Source: Aquimarina sp. Aq107 (lineage in GTDB: Bacteria; Bacteroidota; Bacteroidia; Flavobacteriales; Flavobacteriaceae). Taken from it: a DNA stretch of 64,000 bases. The first letter of the stretch is position 1. Each line of letters starts with the position of its first letter. The stretch covers positions 3,582,501 through 3,646,500 of the forward strand of contig NZ_OX030782.1 of assembly GCF_943733665.1 (NCBI RefSeq). Direction: 5' to 3'. This document shows, piece after piece, positions 15,803 through 25,790 of the stretch. The notes beneath the pieces were generated by a model. The model had not been told where the DNA came from. It made no database searches and was given only the letters and a program-made list of their open reading frames with translations. The translations under genes and the position numbers were made by a program.

Positions 15803-16591
15803 CTATTTACGATCCTTATAAACTTTACTTTGAGAAACTAAAAATTCAAGAAGATTTAACTCGTTCCCTTCCTCCAGATATGATTTATTTAATCCATTTT
15901 CTTCTGCAAAGAAGATAAAGTCATTAATCTGGTCCATTTCTAAAGCTAAATTTGTTTTAAAAAACTCATCATTGTACATTTTTCTAACCTTAACATCTAT
16001 ATCCGCCGGAACCTTATCCTCATTTTTATCTTTATTCTTAAAAACTATCTTAAAAAGATTCACAAAGTTTAGTCCATAAATCATCCTATCTTCTAAAAAG
16101 ACTTTGTTTTCTAACTCAGATAATTCATCAGCTGTCCAATCATAATCCGTATCATTAATCCTATCCGAGGTAAGTCTAGCGACATCATCTAATCCGCTCT
16201 CTGAAACATCAATTTTTTTAACGTCAATAGAAACATTACCTAACAGATCGTATGGAGTAACAATAACTTCATCTAGCAGATTAACAGATTCATTCAAAAA
16301 AATGTTCAACCTCCTATTATTTAATACACCCTTATCAATTAATACTACAAACTTTTGATATTGCATCGCTATTACCTCTATTTTATCATTGGTACCAACA
16401 CTTATCCTAAAATTACCTTTATCATCTGTAATAGTCCCCTTTTTAGTAGTCAAGTTATAGACAACAACGCCCTCGACATCATCACCAATCGGGGCACTTA
16501 CTCGACCATCAATCATAACTCTAGATGTTATCTGAGCAAAAGAAAAACTAATTGTAAAACATATAAAGAGTAGGGATAATTTCATTTTCAT
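15803..16591 (-). CDS. Exported protein with carboxypeptidase-regulatory-like domain (paralogue B)
   Basis: 262 residues. Signal peptide at about 1-20 (LSLLFICFTISFSFAQ). Beta-sandwich at about 25-110 with the CarboxypepD_reg pattern (VVVYNLTTKKGTITDDKGNF), then a conserved LLDEVIVTPYDLLGN segment and a helical C-terminus. Tandem paralogue of 14924-15685. ATG at either 16591 or 16585 is possible. Function unknown; no barrel follows, so neither paralogue is a TonB receptor. Confidence 0.75.
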   Translation of the reverse strand: MKMKLSLLFICFTISFSFAQITSRVMIDGRVSAPIGDDVEGVVVYNLTTKKGTITDDKGNFRISVGTNDKIEVIAMQYQKFVVLIDKGVLNNRRLNIFLNESVNLLDEVIVTPYDLLGNVSIDVKKIDVSESGLDDVARLTSDRINDTDYDWTADELSELENKVFLEDRMIYGLNFVNLFKIVFKNKDKNEDKVPADIDVKVRKMYNDEFFKTNLALEMDQINDFIFFAEENGLNKSYLEEGNELNLLEFLVSQSKVYKDRK

Positions 16592-16699
16592 AGTTAGCTG
16601 GGTTAAATTTGTATGTATTGAAGATACTATATTTTTTCAATATGTTTTGAAGATTTCTCTATAAGAAAACGTTAAACTACCTTTACTAAAAACAATTAT

Positions 16700-17407
16700 A
16701 TGCAAAACTGTGTCATTGCGAGTACATCTACAATACATGGAAGTGGTCCGTTAGAATATTTATTTGATACTTTAATTGAACTTTACAAAGATTCTGAACA
16801 AATTTTATTTATACCCTATGCACGTCCAGGAGGAATCTCTCTAGATGAATATACAATAGGAGTTAATAATATTTTTAAGAAAATAAATAAAAGAATACTT
16901 GGGATTCACATGTTTTCTAATATAGCGGAAGCGTTCGAAAATACACAAGGAGTTTTTACTGGTGGGGGAAATACATTCTTACTTGTTGATCAACTATATA
17001 GAAACCACGTACTAGAACCTCTTAAGCAAGCAATCGACACAGGTGTTCCTTATCTGGGCACCAGTGCCGGAAGTAATATCTGTGGACTTACCATGCAGAC
17101 AACAAATGATATGCCCATTGTACACCCTCCAAGTCTTAAAACTCTAGGGATTATTCCTTTTAACATAAATGCACATTATTTAGACCCTGATCCAAACTCT
17201 ACACATAAAGGAGAAACTAGAGAAACCCGTATTAAAGAATTTCATAAATTAAATCCGCAACCTGTAGTTGGACTTAGAGAAGGAAGTTGGTTAAGAATTC
17301 GAGAAAATGATATTCAATTAAAGGGAGAACTCTCTGCTAGAGTTTTTGAACAAAATAAAACTCCCTATGAAATAAAACCAGACAACTCTTTATTAGGATT
17401 AAATTAA
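16700..17407 (+). CDS. pepE: Dipeptidase E (peptidase S51)
   Basis: 235 residues, matching the family. Nucleophile Ser122 in GTSAGSN, catalytic His159 in NINAHYLDP, a preceding GGGNTF loop, and the conserved TTNDMPIV and HKGETRETRI blocks that make it recognisably PepE. Hydrolyses dipeptides with N-terminal Asp in the cytoplasm. It lies 7 bp before glutaminase on the same strand, so the pair likely serves Asp/Gln-derived amino acid use. Confidence 0.93.
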   Translation: MQNCVIASTSTIHGSGPLEYLFDTLIELYKDSEQILFIPYARPGGISLDEYTIGVNNIFKKINKRILGIHMFSNIAEAFENTQGVFTGGGNTFLLVDQLYRNHVLEPLKQAIDTGVPYLGTSAGSNICGLTMQTTNDMPIVHPPSLKTLGIIPFNINAHYLDPDPNSTHKGETRETRIKEFHKLNPQPVVGLREGSWLRIRENDIQLKGELSARVFEQNKTPYEIKPDNSLLGLN

Positions 17408-17414
17408 ACTTTGT

Positions 17415-18329
17415 ATGCAGTACCAAAAAATTCTTGACACCATCCAAGAAGAATTATCGAATAAACAAAATAATGGTAAAGTTGCCTCCTATATTCCTGA
17501 ATTAGCTAAAGTGGATCCAAATAAATTTGGAATGCACTTATATTGTATTAACTCTGGTCATTATGGTTTTGGAAATGAACAAGAACAATTTTCTATTCAA
17601 AGTATATCTAAGGTATTTTCTTTAACACTAGCGATGTCTTTATTAGACGATGAGTTGTTTGAACGAGTAGATGTGGAACCTTCTGGAGATCCTTTTAATT
17701 CTTTAGTACAATTAGAGTACGAAAACGGAATACCCAGAAACCCTTTAATTAATTCGGGTGCTCTTGTTATTGCTGATGTTTTAGTTTCGACGCTAGAAAA
17801 TCCCAAGAAACAGCTTTTAGAATTTATTCATGAAATCGCGGGGAATGTAACTATTGATGTTAACTCAAAAGTTTTTAATTCTGAAATGAAATATAGTCAT
17901 AGAAATGCTTCTCTACTGCATTTGATGAAATCTTTTGGTAATATCAAAAACGACATAGAAACTGTATTAGATTTATATATTTACCAATGTTCTATAGCTA
18001 TGTCTTGTAAAGAATTAGCAACCGCTTTTATGGTTTATGCAAATTCTGGAAGGACTCTATTTGGTGAAAAACAAGTTATCTCTGAAAGAAAAACAAAACG
18101 TATTAATGCTATTATGCAAACTTGCGGTTTTTATGATGAAGCAGGAGAGTTTAGTTTTAGAGTAGGTTTACCTGGTAAAAGTGGAGTTGGAGGTGGAATT
18201 GCGGCTATTCATCCAGGTCAATATGCCGTTACAACTTGGAGCCCTCCATTAAATCCTAAAGGAAATTCTGAATTAGGAATGTATGCATTAGAAAGATTAA
18301 CTACTTTGACTGGGTTTTCTATTTTTTAA
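17415..18329 (+). CDS. glsA: Glutaminase A
   Basis: 304 residues, full length. Serine-dependent beta-lactamase-like fold with the Ser63-x-x-Lys66 motif (SISK) and the conserved blocks PSGDPFNSLVQLE, PRNPLINSGA and GLPGKSGVGGGI. Converts glutamine to glutamate and ammonia in the cytoplasm. Start ATG 8 bp after the pepE stop, so translational coupling is likely. The 3' end overlaps the convergent membrane protein gene by 11 bp. Confidence 0.95.
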   Translation: MQYQKILDTIQEELSNKQNNGKVASYIPELAKVDPNKFGMHLYCINSGHYGFGNEQEQFSIQSISKVFSLTLAMSLLDDELFERVDVEPSGDPFNSLVQLEYENGIPRNPLINSGALVIADVLVSTLENPKKQLLEFIHEIAGNVTIDVNSKVFNSEMKYSHRNASLLHLMKSFGNIKNDIETVLDLYIYQCSIAMSCKELATAFMVYANSGRTLFGEKQVISERKTKRINAIMQTCGFYDEAGEFSFRVGLPGKSGVGGGIAAIHPGQYAVTTWSPPLNPKGNSELGMYALERLTTLTGFSIF

Positions 18330-19845
18330 GAGTTTTTTTTAAATTTTCTTCTGAAACACCTGTAGTTTGTATTGAAGTATTTAGTTTCCTTTTAAAATAA
18401 TTACATAAATGGACGAATAAAATCACCAATACGAAATAGACAAATAGCGAGTTATAGGTTGTACCTCTACCCGAATGTACCATGATCGAAGTAGCCGATA
18501 AAGGAAGTGAAACAATAATAAGCTTGATCCAATCCCAATCTTTTCGCTTAATCAAAAAATAAATTAAAGGAAATAACAACAAACCTGCATATGGTATAGG
18601 TATAGTCGCAGTCAGTGTTCTAAACACCCTTTTCACAATAATAGTTGTATACCACAAGGGGTCATTTTTAATATCAGTCAACACTTTTTCCTTTACGACC
18701 TCTTCGTAATTTGGTAATTCTTCAGGTTTTTTATAATATAGTTTTGCATCATCGTAATAATCATCTGTCTGATATTTACCAGAATAGCGAATATTCATAT
18801 TATACTTCTTATTCAAAATAGGTATCGCATAATTATATGCTATGATATCATTCCACTCGTATCCATATTTGGTGTCAAAATCTCCTAGTCCGCAAAACAT
18901 AGGATGCCAAAAATTATGACCACTAATTTTGGCACCATTATATACATGACCTTTATTTAGACTAACAAAATGGCTAGTTTTTTCGAATTTTAGATTGAAA
19001 TGATTTCTAATATATTTTTTACTAGAATTAAAAAAGAAAACTACCGTTATGACCAAGACTATTCTAGGAACGATCTTAATATTCTTTGATAAGAGATAAA
19101 TCAATAATAAAGAAACAATAACTATCGAGATTTCATTTCTGAACTCACTAAAAAACCCAAGTATTACTCCTGATATTATTGCAATAAAACCGAGTCTAAA
19201 ATAATCTATAGATTTTAAAAATAACACATGTATGTTTAGACCTATAATCATAAAAAATACTGACGCCATTAATCCAAAAATATTCTCATTAGAATATACT
19301 TCAAAAAGAAAAAAGGGTGTACAATTGATTAAAAAACATAAAAGGAAACCAAACAAAGGTTTTTTTATTTTCCAAAACCCAAAAAAGAGCAATAGCAACC
19401 CAATAGTAAATATAAGTCCATTAAATAATTTTATAGATGGATTTTCTGGAGACCCTTTAAGATAAGCATTGGGCAAATATGCCAAAATCCGGGCGCTTTC
19501 ACCGAGTCTAGACCAATGCCTATACTCCATAATTAAGTCTTTACCTCTATTAGTTATTTCTTTATTTGCACCTTCTTCTGAGTATTCTAAATCCTTATTT
19601 AAGGTAGCCAAAGGAAAATGATCAGTGTAAAAATAAAAATAAGCAAATTTATATGCTTTATCCGATGAGAAACCAGAAGCATCTCTTCTGGCTTGAATCG
19701 ACGAATAATCACTATAATTAGACTTAATATACAGCCCAGTATTAAATAAAACAATAGACAATAATATTATCTTAAGCCCTTTTTTACTTTTCAAAAACAG
19801 CTCGAAACGATTAATTGTATTCATCAATGAATTCATATTAATCAT
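18319..19845 (-). CDS. Polytopic membrane protein of a glycan cluster, possible lipid-linked-sugar glycosyltransferase
   Basis: 508 residues with about ten predicted membrane segments and a larger soluble loop at about 290-390. The arrangement resembles GT-C-type or Wzy-like membrane proteins, but I see no diagnostic motif. Its ATG overlaps the end of the upstream GT2 gene by 8 bp; another ATG at 19836 would avoid the overlap. The GT2 neighbour is of the polyprenyl-phosphate sugar synthase type, and in such pairs the membrane protein usually transfers that sugar, which is the inferred role here. It could also be a polymerase. Confidence 0.6.
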   Translation of the reverse strand: MINMNSLMNTINRFELFLKSKKGLKIILLSIVLFNTGLYIKSNYSDYSSIQARRDASGFSSDKAYKFAYFYFYTDHFPLATLNKDLEYSEEGANKEITNRGKDLIMEYRHWSRLGESARILAYLPNAYLKGSPENPSIKLFNGLIFTIGLLLLFFGFWKIKKPLFGFLLCFLINCTPFFLFEVYSNENIFGLMASVFFMIIGLNIHVLFLKSIDYFRLGFIAIISGVILGFFSEFRNEISIVIVSLLLIYLLSKNIKIVPRIVLVITVVFFFNSSKKYIRNHFNLKFEKTSHFVSLNKGHVYNGAKISGHNFWHPMFCGLGDFDTKYGYEWNDIIAYNYAIPILNKKYNMNIRYSGKYQTDDYYDDAKLYYKKPEELPNYEEVVKEKVLTDIKNDPLWYTTIIVKRVFRTLTATIPIPYAGLLLFPLIYFLIKRKDWDWIKLIIVSLPLSATSIMVHSGRGTTYNSLFVYFVLVILFVHLCNYFKRKLNTSIQTTGVSEENLKKTLKK

Positions 19846-20785
19846 TTTTTTGTTTAATAATATAAATAGGTCTCTTACGCATTTCTTGTATTAATTTCTC
19901 AAAATAAAGTGACAAGATAGAAAGCGTAACAAATAAAATAGAAAATGAAGCAGACATAAAAATGATTATAGTGTTATATCCAGACGGAGCTGTAGTTCCA
20001 TTTAAATATGTATACAAAGTATATACTATCATGCCGATAGTGAATAAAATAAAAATAATCGATAAAAAAATACTAATTCTTAATGGCTTATTAGAAAAAG
20101 AAAATATTGCATTAAACGCCAACTTAAGTAACATAATATAAGAATAGTTGCTCTCTCCATATTTTCTCGCAGGTGCGTTGAACGATAATTTACTTTTAGA
20201 AAAACCTAATGATTGTATAAACCCACGTATAAATCTATTACGATCCCTGAAATTAGAGGCAAGTATAACTTTAATACGATTAGAAATTAAAAAGAAATCA
20301 GTAGAATTTTCTTCAAATTTAATAGCCGACAAATAATTTATTACCTTATAAAATATTTTTGAAAACTTCTTCTTAAAATATCCATTATCTTCACGCTGTG
20401 AACGCTGCATTAATACAATATCGTTTCCACTGTTATATGCTTCAATCATTTTAGGTATCTCTTCAGGAGGATGTTGCCCATCAGAATCAATACAAATAAT
20501 TGCATCACCAGATGCATTATCAATCCCGGCTATCATAGCAGATTCATGTCCAAAATTTTTAGAAAATTCAATGCTAATATTTTTAATATTATTCAATGAT
20601 TTTTCTTTTCTTATTTCATCAATTAACCTCTGCGTTCCATCCGTACTTCCATCATTTACCCATATTAGTTCAAAACTTCTTTTAGGCATGGAAATCAATA
20701 CGCTCTCCAACGAATTCCAAAAATGAATCACACTCTCCTCTTCATTAAACAATGATATTACTATTGAGATATTTTGTTTGTTCAT
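19838..20785 (-). CDS. GT2 glycosyltransferase, polyprenyl-phosphate sugar synthase type (GtrB/DPM1-like)
   Basis: 315 residues. GT-A domain with VNDGSTDGT at about 45-53 and the catalytic DSDGQHPPEE at about 97-106. It ends in two membrane helices (about 230-255 and 265-292), the layout of GtrB/ArnC-like enzymes that load a sugar onto undecaprenyl phosphate at the cytoplasmic face. It overlaps the downstream membrane protein gene and follows wlbA by 40 bp on the same strand, so all four minus-strand genes 22358 to 18319 probably form one operon. Confidence 0.85.
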   Translation of the reverse strand: MNKQNISIVISLFNEEESVIHFWNSLESVLISMPKRSFELIWVNDGSTDGTQRLIDEIRKEKSLNNIKNISIEFSKNFGHESAMIAGIDNASGDAIICIDSDGQHPPEEIPKMIEAYNSGNDIVLMQRSQREDNGYFKKKFSKIFYKVINYLSAIKFEENSTDFFLISNRIKVILASNFRDRNRFIRGFIQSLGFSKSKLSFNAPARKYGESNYSYIMLLKLAFNAIFSFSNKPLRISIFLSIIFILFTIGMIVYTLYTYLNGTTAPSGYNTIIIFMSASFSILFVTLSILSLYFEKLIQEMRKRPIYIIKQKND

Positions 20786-20825
20786 TTTTGGTTATTGAAA
20801 TTTGACATTATTCAAAACAAGAAAT

Positions 20826-21779
20826 CTAAATTACTTTCTTTACAAAAGGGTGATAATCTCCTTTTAGAGAAACAATTTCAGCATTTCTAATATCGTGGAC
20901 AATTTGTATTGAGGTTTTAGCATCCAAAAGCCCATAACCATTACCTTCTAATATACTCTCATAACTACGTGTATGTAACTCTGTAAACCCTGTACTAAAC
21001 TCTATTTCTTTATTATCAATGGTAATTGAACGGTATGTTCTTTTCCCTTGTGCTTTTATATCTTCGGGAATATTGTCGTAATTAATAGACAAAAACCAAC
21101 GAACTCTAGCTTTTTCGAATTCTAAAAATCCAGAAGCACTATCATCTGTTAATAAATGAACTTTGTTTCCTTTAACCTTTCCAAAAACCCAAGATAACAT
21201 ATCGTAAAAATGAACTCCAATATTTGTTGCTATTCCTCCAGATTTAGAAACATCTCCTTTCCAAGAAGCGTGATACCAATTACCTCGAGAAGTTAAGTAG
21301 GTTAAGTCGAAATCATAAATTTTGTCTTTAGGACCATTATCTACCTTCTCCTTTAATGCTATAATACTTGGATGCAATCTCAATTGTAAAATAGTATTTA
21401 CTTTCCCTTCAGATTCTTTTTCAATTTCAACCAATGTATCAATGTTCCAAGGATTAAGAACCAATGGTTTCTCACATATTGCACTAGCTCCTCTTCTTAA
21501 TGCCATTCTAATATGAGAATCATGCAAATAATTTGGTGTACAAATACTAACATAGTCAAGTTGAATATTTCTTCTTCTCTTTAATTTCTCTATATGTCTA
21601 TCAAAACGTTCAAATTCCACGAAAAAATGTGATTGAGGGAAATAACTATCAATAACACCAACACTATCAAATTTATCCAATGCAGCTATCAAATTATTCT
21701 CTGTATCCTTAATTGCTTTTAAGTGCCTTGGAGCTATATAACCCCCAACACCCATAATTGCAAAGTTCTTATTTTTCAT
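20826..21779 (-). CDS. wlbA: UDP-N-acetyl-2-amino-2-deoxyglucuronate dehydrogenase (Gfo/Idh/MocA family)
   Basis: 317 residues. Rossmann N-terminus with GVGGYIAPRHLKAIKDT, then YVSICTPNYLH and the family EKP motif (CEKPLVLNP). The GGYIAPRH and NILQLRLHP-type blocks (here NTILQLRLHPSIIALK) closely resemble WlbA/WbpB. It oxidises C3 of UDP-GlcNAcA using NAD, on the route to 2,3-diacetamido-2,3-dideoxy uronic acids. The stop is 4 bp after the acetyltransferase's end on the same operon. The aminotransferase WbpE/WlbC for the middle step is not in the window. Confidence 0.85.
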   Translation of the reverse strand: MKNKNFAIMGVGGYIAPRHLKAIKDTENNLIAALDKFDSVGVIDSYFPQSHFFVEFERFDRHIEKLKRRRNIQLDYVSICTPNYLHDSHIRMALRRGASAICEKPLVLNPWNIDTLVEIEKESEGKVNTILQLRLHPSIIALKEKVDNGPKDKIYDFDLTYLTSRGNWYHASWKGDVSKSGGIATNIGVHFYDMLSWVFGKVKGNKVHLLTDDSASGFLEFEKARVRWFLSINYDNIPEDIKAQGKRTYRSITIDNKEIEFSTGFTELHTRSYESILEGNGYGLLDAKTSIQIVHDIRNAEIVSLKGDYHPFVKKVI

Positions 21780-21782
21780 CTA

Positions 21783-22358
21783 TTAAATTTTAAAAACATT
21801 TCCTGAGATAAGTTCATATTTCTCTTTACTTTCTGGACAGATAGCTATGTCATCAGTATCAAAATCAAGCCTATGTCCATATTCGCTCATCCACCCTATT
21901 TGCTTAGCAGGATTCCCAACAACCAGGGCATACGGTTTCACTTCTTTTGTAACAACAGTACCAGCACCTATAAATGCATACATACCAATATTATTACCGC
22001 AAACGATAGTAGCATTAGCTCCGATAGTAGCTCCTTTACCTACATGAGTTTTGGCGTATTCCTTTTTTCTATCTATAGCACTTCTAGGATTTGTAACATT
22101 AGTAAAAACACAAGAAGGTCCCAAAAAAACATTATCATCGCAAACAACTCCGGTGTACAAAGAAACATTATTTTGAACTTTCACATTATCTCCCAAAATT
22201 ACTTTCGGTGAAATCACAACATTTTGTCCTATGTTACATTTTCTACCTATTACGGAATTAGGCATAATATGAGAAAAGTGCCATATTTTACTACCTTCTC
22301 CAATAAAACATCCATCATCAACCACTGACGTTTCATGAGCAAAATAATTCTTATCCAT
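21783..22358 (-). CDS. wlbB: UDP-2-acetamido-3-amino-2,3-dideoxy-glucuronate N-acetyltransferase (WlbB/WbpD-like)
   Basis: 191 residues, a left-handed beta-helix hexapeptide-repeat acyltransferase (IGRKCNIGQNVVISPKVILG). It carries the family segment SLYTGVVCDDNVFLGPS and TNVTNPRS. It would acetylate the 3-amino group made after WlbA. First gene of the minus-strand glycan operon; a TATATTTG box lies 61 bp upstream. WlbA and WlbB together point to an acidic diacetamido sugar in a surface glycan. Confidence 0.85.
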   Translation of the reverse strand: MDKNYFAHETSVVDDGCFIGEGSKIWHFSHIMPNSVIGRKCNIGQNVVISPKVILGDNVKVQNNVSLYTGVVCDDNVFLGPSCVFTNVTNPRSAIDRKKEYAKTHVGKGATIGANATIVCGNNIGMYAFIGAGTVVTKEVKPYALVVGNPAKQIGWMSEYGHRLDFDTDDIAICPESKEKYELISGNVFKI

Positions 22359-22689
22359 TTAATTAATTTATTTCTATAGGAAACCTTGTTATTGTTACTA
22401 TACAGAATATGTGTCTCCCAAATATAAAATAATTCATTTTGTTTATTTGTTTTAGAAAAAATACTTTTTTAAAGCCTAATTATTTTCGATTTAAATTCAT
22501 CAGGATTAATTACCAAACGAATAAATACTTGACATAAACAAAAATATTTATCTTCAATACAATTAAAAAGACATAAAAACAACTATATTTAAACCCATTT
22601 ACACGAAAAATAAGGGAATACTACAATCACAAACCTTAACAAACCATAAGCGATACAATCACCAATTACAATTAAAATTTTAAAGCTAG
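22359..22689. other. Divergent promoter region of the glycan cluster
   Basis: 331 bp without a gene between the minus-strand wlbB operon and the plus-strand TMTC-like gene. A minus-strand TATATTTG box (22419-22426) fits the Bacteroidetes -7 consensus for wlbB. No convincing plus-strand box, hairpin or RNA was seen. Confidence 0.5.
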
Positions 22690-24669
22690 ATGTTTAAAAA
22701 TTTTACTTCAAAAAAATTCGAAATAAAAATCTTAGTAGCAATACTAATTGCTACTTTTTTTATATACATCAACCATTTCGACAATCCCTTTATCTTCGAC
22801 GATATGCATACAGTCGTTAACAACGATTCTATAAGAACTTTAGATAATTGGCTCGTTTTTTTCAAAGATGCAGATACATTCAGTTCATTACCTGGAAATA
22901 GAGCGTATCGCCCTATGATCACATTGATGAACGCTATTGATTACAATATTGCAGGAAAATTGGACTCTAATTATTATCATTCCCACATCTTTTTATGGTT
23001 TTTGGTATTAATTGTATTAGTTTTTCTATTATTAAAACATATCTACAAAACATCTTTAACAAAAAATAAGTTTGTTGGACTAACTGCATTGTTCGCAACT
23101 GCATGGTTTGCATTTCATGCTGCAAATGCGGAAACTATTAATTATATATGCGCTAGGTCAGATTCTTTTTCGACATTATGTATTGTAGCTTCTCTCATTT
23201 TATACATAAATACTACAACTAGGAAATGGCACCTTTATCTTATTACTATGGTTATTGGAATATGGACAAAACAAACTGGAGTCATGTTTTTTCCTATTTT
23301 AGTATCTTATGTAATACTTTTTGAAGAACATGAAATTTTATCTCCTTCCAAGAAAAATATTCTTCCCAAGCTCCTAAAGATTTTTAAAAAAACTGCTCCT
23401 TCTGGAATTATAGCTTCTTCTCTCTTTATTTTAAATCAATATTACCTAACGCCGGAATCTACGGATTCTACTAATTATTTTGTTACAAGATTTGAATATT
23501 TCAGCACACAATGGTACATTATCACACATTATTTAAGCAACTTCATTTTACCCATAAACCTTAGTGCAGATCCAGATTTCACCATTATAAAACCTTGGTA
23601 CAGCTTTAAAACACTATTTGGATTAAGTATAATAATTGGAATGTTATTTACAATGGTAAAAACATCTTTAAAAAAAGAATTAAGACCTATTTCATTCGGT
23701 ATAGCTTGGTTTTTTATTGCTTTATTGCCTACAACTCTAAATCCTCTTTTCCAAATCGCTAATGACCATAGAATGTTTTTTCCTTTTATTGGGCTTTTTA
23801 TTGCTGTCCCATATGGATTGCTAAAAGTTATTGAAAAACAAAAGACTGTTGAGAAAGAAAAAAAACAAAACATTTACATAATATCTATTATTGCTTTAAT
23901 TCTTTTAGGCCACGGATATGGTACTACTCAAAGAAATAAAGTTTGGAATTCCATCGAGTCTATTTGGCTTGATGTAGTTATCAAAAGCCCTAAAAATGGA
24001 AGAGGACAGATGAATTATGGTTTGACTCAAATGCAAAAAGGAAATTATGATATAGCACTCAATTACTTCAATAAAGCCTATTCATTAAGTCCAAATTACT
24101 ATGTTTTACATATAAATTTAGCAATTCTTCACGCTGCTAAAAAGGATTATAGTAAAGCTGAAGAATATTTCAATTCTGCAATTAAATTAAGTACAAGTTC
24201 TCCTTCTGCTGACTATTATTATGCAAAATTTCTTTTTGATCAAAAAAAATATTTAAAAGCTGAAAAGCACGTGAAAATTGCGCTTCAAAAAAGCCCTAAT
24301 CATACGCTATCTAAGAACCTTTTAAATAACATTTCAAAAAGCTTAACTAAAATACAAGAGGAAATAAACTCATTAAAAAATCAAACAAAAAACACTAATG
24401 ACCCTATAAAGCTTTTAGATCTAAGTTTAAAATATTATCAAATAAAAGAATATAAATCAGTTATAACAACCTGCGAAAAAATATTACAAATTGATCCAAA
24501 AAATGCTTTTGCCTACAACAATATATGTTCTGCCTATAATCAATTACAAGAATGGAAACTTGGAGCCGAAGCTTGTCAAAAAGCAATTAAATTAAATCCA
24601 AATTATTCATTAGCAAAAAATAATTTAAAATGGGCAACAAGTAATCTCAAAAAAATAAATAAAGAATAA
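22690..24669 (+). CDS. TMTC-like membrane protein with C-terminal TPRs (possible protein O-glycosyltransferase)
   Basis: 659 residues. N-terminal half with about ten membrane helices. The first extracytoplasmic loop has NPFIFDDMHTVVNN, the acidic DD motif and flanks typical of TMTC/GT-C proteins. The C-terminal half (about 435-655) holds TPRs (GNYDIALNYFNKAYSLSPNY, KDYSKAEEYFNSAIKL, QKYLKAEKHVKIALQKSPN, LGAEACQKAIKLNPNY). Known TMTC proteins transfer mannose from a lipid carrier to extracytoplasmic proteins; that activity is inferred here from architecture only. The next gene, 12 bp away, is a GT2 that could make the lipid-linked donor. Confidence 0.7.
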   Translation: MFKNFTSKKFEIKILVAILIATFFIYINHFDNPFIFDDMHTVVNNDSIRTLDNWLVFFKDADTFSSLPGNRAYRPMITLMNAIDYNIAGKLDSNYYHSHIFLWFLVLIVLVFLLLKHIYKTSLTKNKFVGLTALFATAWFAFHAANAETINYICARSDSFSTLCIVASLILYINTTTRKWHLYLITMVIGIWTKQTGVMFFPILVSYVILFEEHEILSPSKKNILPKLLKIFKKTAPSGIIASSLFILNQYYLTPESTDSTNYFVTRFEYFSTQWYIITHYLSNFILPINLSADPDFTIIKPWYSFKTLFGLSIIIGMLFTMVKTSLKKELRPISFGIAWFFIALLPTTLNPLFQIANDHRMFFPFIGLFIAVPYGLLKVIEKQKTVEKEKKQNIYIISIIALILLGHGYGTTQRNKVWNSIESIWLDVVIKSPKNGRGQMNYGLTQMQKGNYDIALNYFNKAYSLSPNYYVLHINLAILHAAKKDYSKAEEYFNSAIKLSTSSPSADYYYAKFLFDQKKYLKAEKHVKIALQKSPNHTLSKNLLNNISKSLTKIQEEINSLKNQTKNTNDPIKLLDLSLKYYQIKEYKSVITTCEKILQIDPKNAFAYNNICSAYNQLQEWKLGAEACQKAIKLNPNYSLAKNNLKWATSNLKKINKE

Positions 24670-24681
24670 AATTAAAATATA

Positions 24682-25782
24682 ATGCTTAACAATAAAACAG
24701 TTGCAGTAGTAGTACCCTGTTATAATGAATCTCAACAAATAATGATGGTTCTAAATAGCATGCCTTCTTTTGTTGATAGAATTATTGTAGTTGATGATGC
24801 TTCAAAAGATGATACCGTCGAAACGGTGATAAAAAACCTAACCGATAACACATCAACTCTCGAAATAACTTCTAACTTAAATAACGAGATTATACCTAAT
24901 ATTTATAATCGTGCAGATATTGAAGTAAAGCAAAAAAGTATTGATGAAATTCAAAAATTTACTCCTTCAGAAATTATTAATCAAAATCCAGATTTTGAAA
25001 AAATAATTATAATTAAACATCTCGAAAATGGAGGTGTTGGAGCAGCTATTGCAACTGGATATAAGTGGTGTAAAGATCATAATATTGATTGTACAGCAGT
25101 AATGGCTGGAGATGGACAAATGGATCCTGATGAATTAGAATCTATTTGTAAACCCGTCATAGAAGAAGATATAGATTACGTTAAAGGAAATCGTTTGATC
25201 CATAAAAGCGCCTGGGTAATTATCCCAAGAGTGCGCTTTTTAGGCAACTCAATTCTTAGTATACTAACCAAGATCGCTTCAGGATACTGGGGAGTGTCAG
25301 ATACTCAAAGTGGATATACTGCAATATCAAATAATGCTCTAAATTCTGTACCTCTTTATGACATCTATAAAAGATATGGAATGCCCAATGATTTATTAGT
25401 AAAACTTAATATTGCATTCTGTACTATTAGAGAAGTAAAGATTAAACCAATATATGGTGTAGGTGAAAAATCAAAATTAAATATCATCAAAGTATCTTTA
25501 CCTATACTCTTTTTATTAGTTCGGTGCTTTTTCAAAAGACTTCAAACAAAATATTTATATCGTAGTTTCCATCCTTTATATTTATTGTATTGGGTCGCTT
25601 TTATTATTGGTATCATTAATAGTTATTTCTTCTACCAACTAATAACTAATTTTTTTGTTCCAAATTCTAAAACACCGACAGATTATCTAATCATATTTAT
25701 CTTCCTAACCATATCAGGATTTCAATCATTGTTATTCGCAATGTGGATGGATATTCAAGATAACGAAAGGTTATCCAAATAA
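24682..25782 (+). CDS. GT2 glycosyltransferase with two C-terminal membrane helices
   Basis: 366 residues. GT-A start VAVVVPCYNES and IVVDDASKDDTV, then an insertion of about 60 residues (about 55-115) not usual in the family, then NGGVGAAIATGY and the acidic catalytic block MAGDGQMDPDEL. Two membrane helices lie near 300-325 and 335-360. Probably a polyprenyl-phosphate glycosyltransferase working with the TMTC-like protein just upstream. The insert is unexplained. Confidence 0.8.
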   Translation: MLNNKTVAVVVPCYNESQQIMMVLNSMPSFVDRIIVVDDASKDDTVETVIKNLTDNTSTLEITSNLNNEIIPNIYNRADIEVKQKSIDEIQKFTPSEIINQNPDFEKIIIIKHLENGGVGAAIATGYKWCKDHNIDCTAVMAGDGQMDPDELESICKPVIEEDIDYVKGNRLIHKSAWVIIPRVRFLGNSILSILTKIASGYWGVSDTQSGYTAISNNALNSVPLYDIYKRYGMPNDLLVKLNIAFCTIREVKIKPIYGVGEKSKLNIIKVSLPILFLLVRCFFKRLQTKYLYRSFHPLYLLYWVAFIIGIINSYFFYQLITNFFVPNSKTPTDYLIIFIFLTISGFQSLLFAMWMDIQDNERLSK

Positions 25783-25790
25783 TAAAATTA

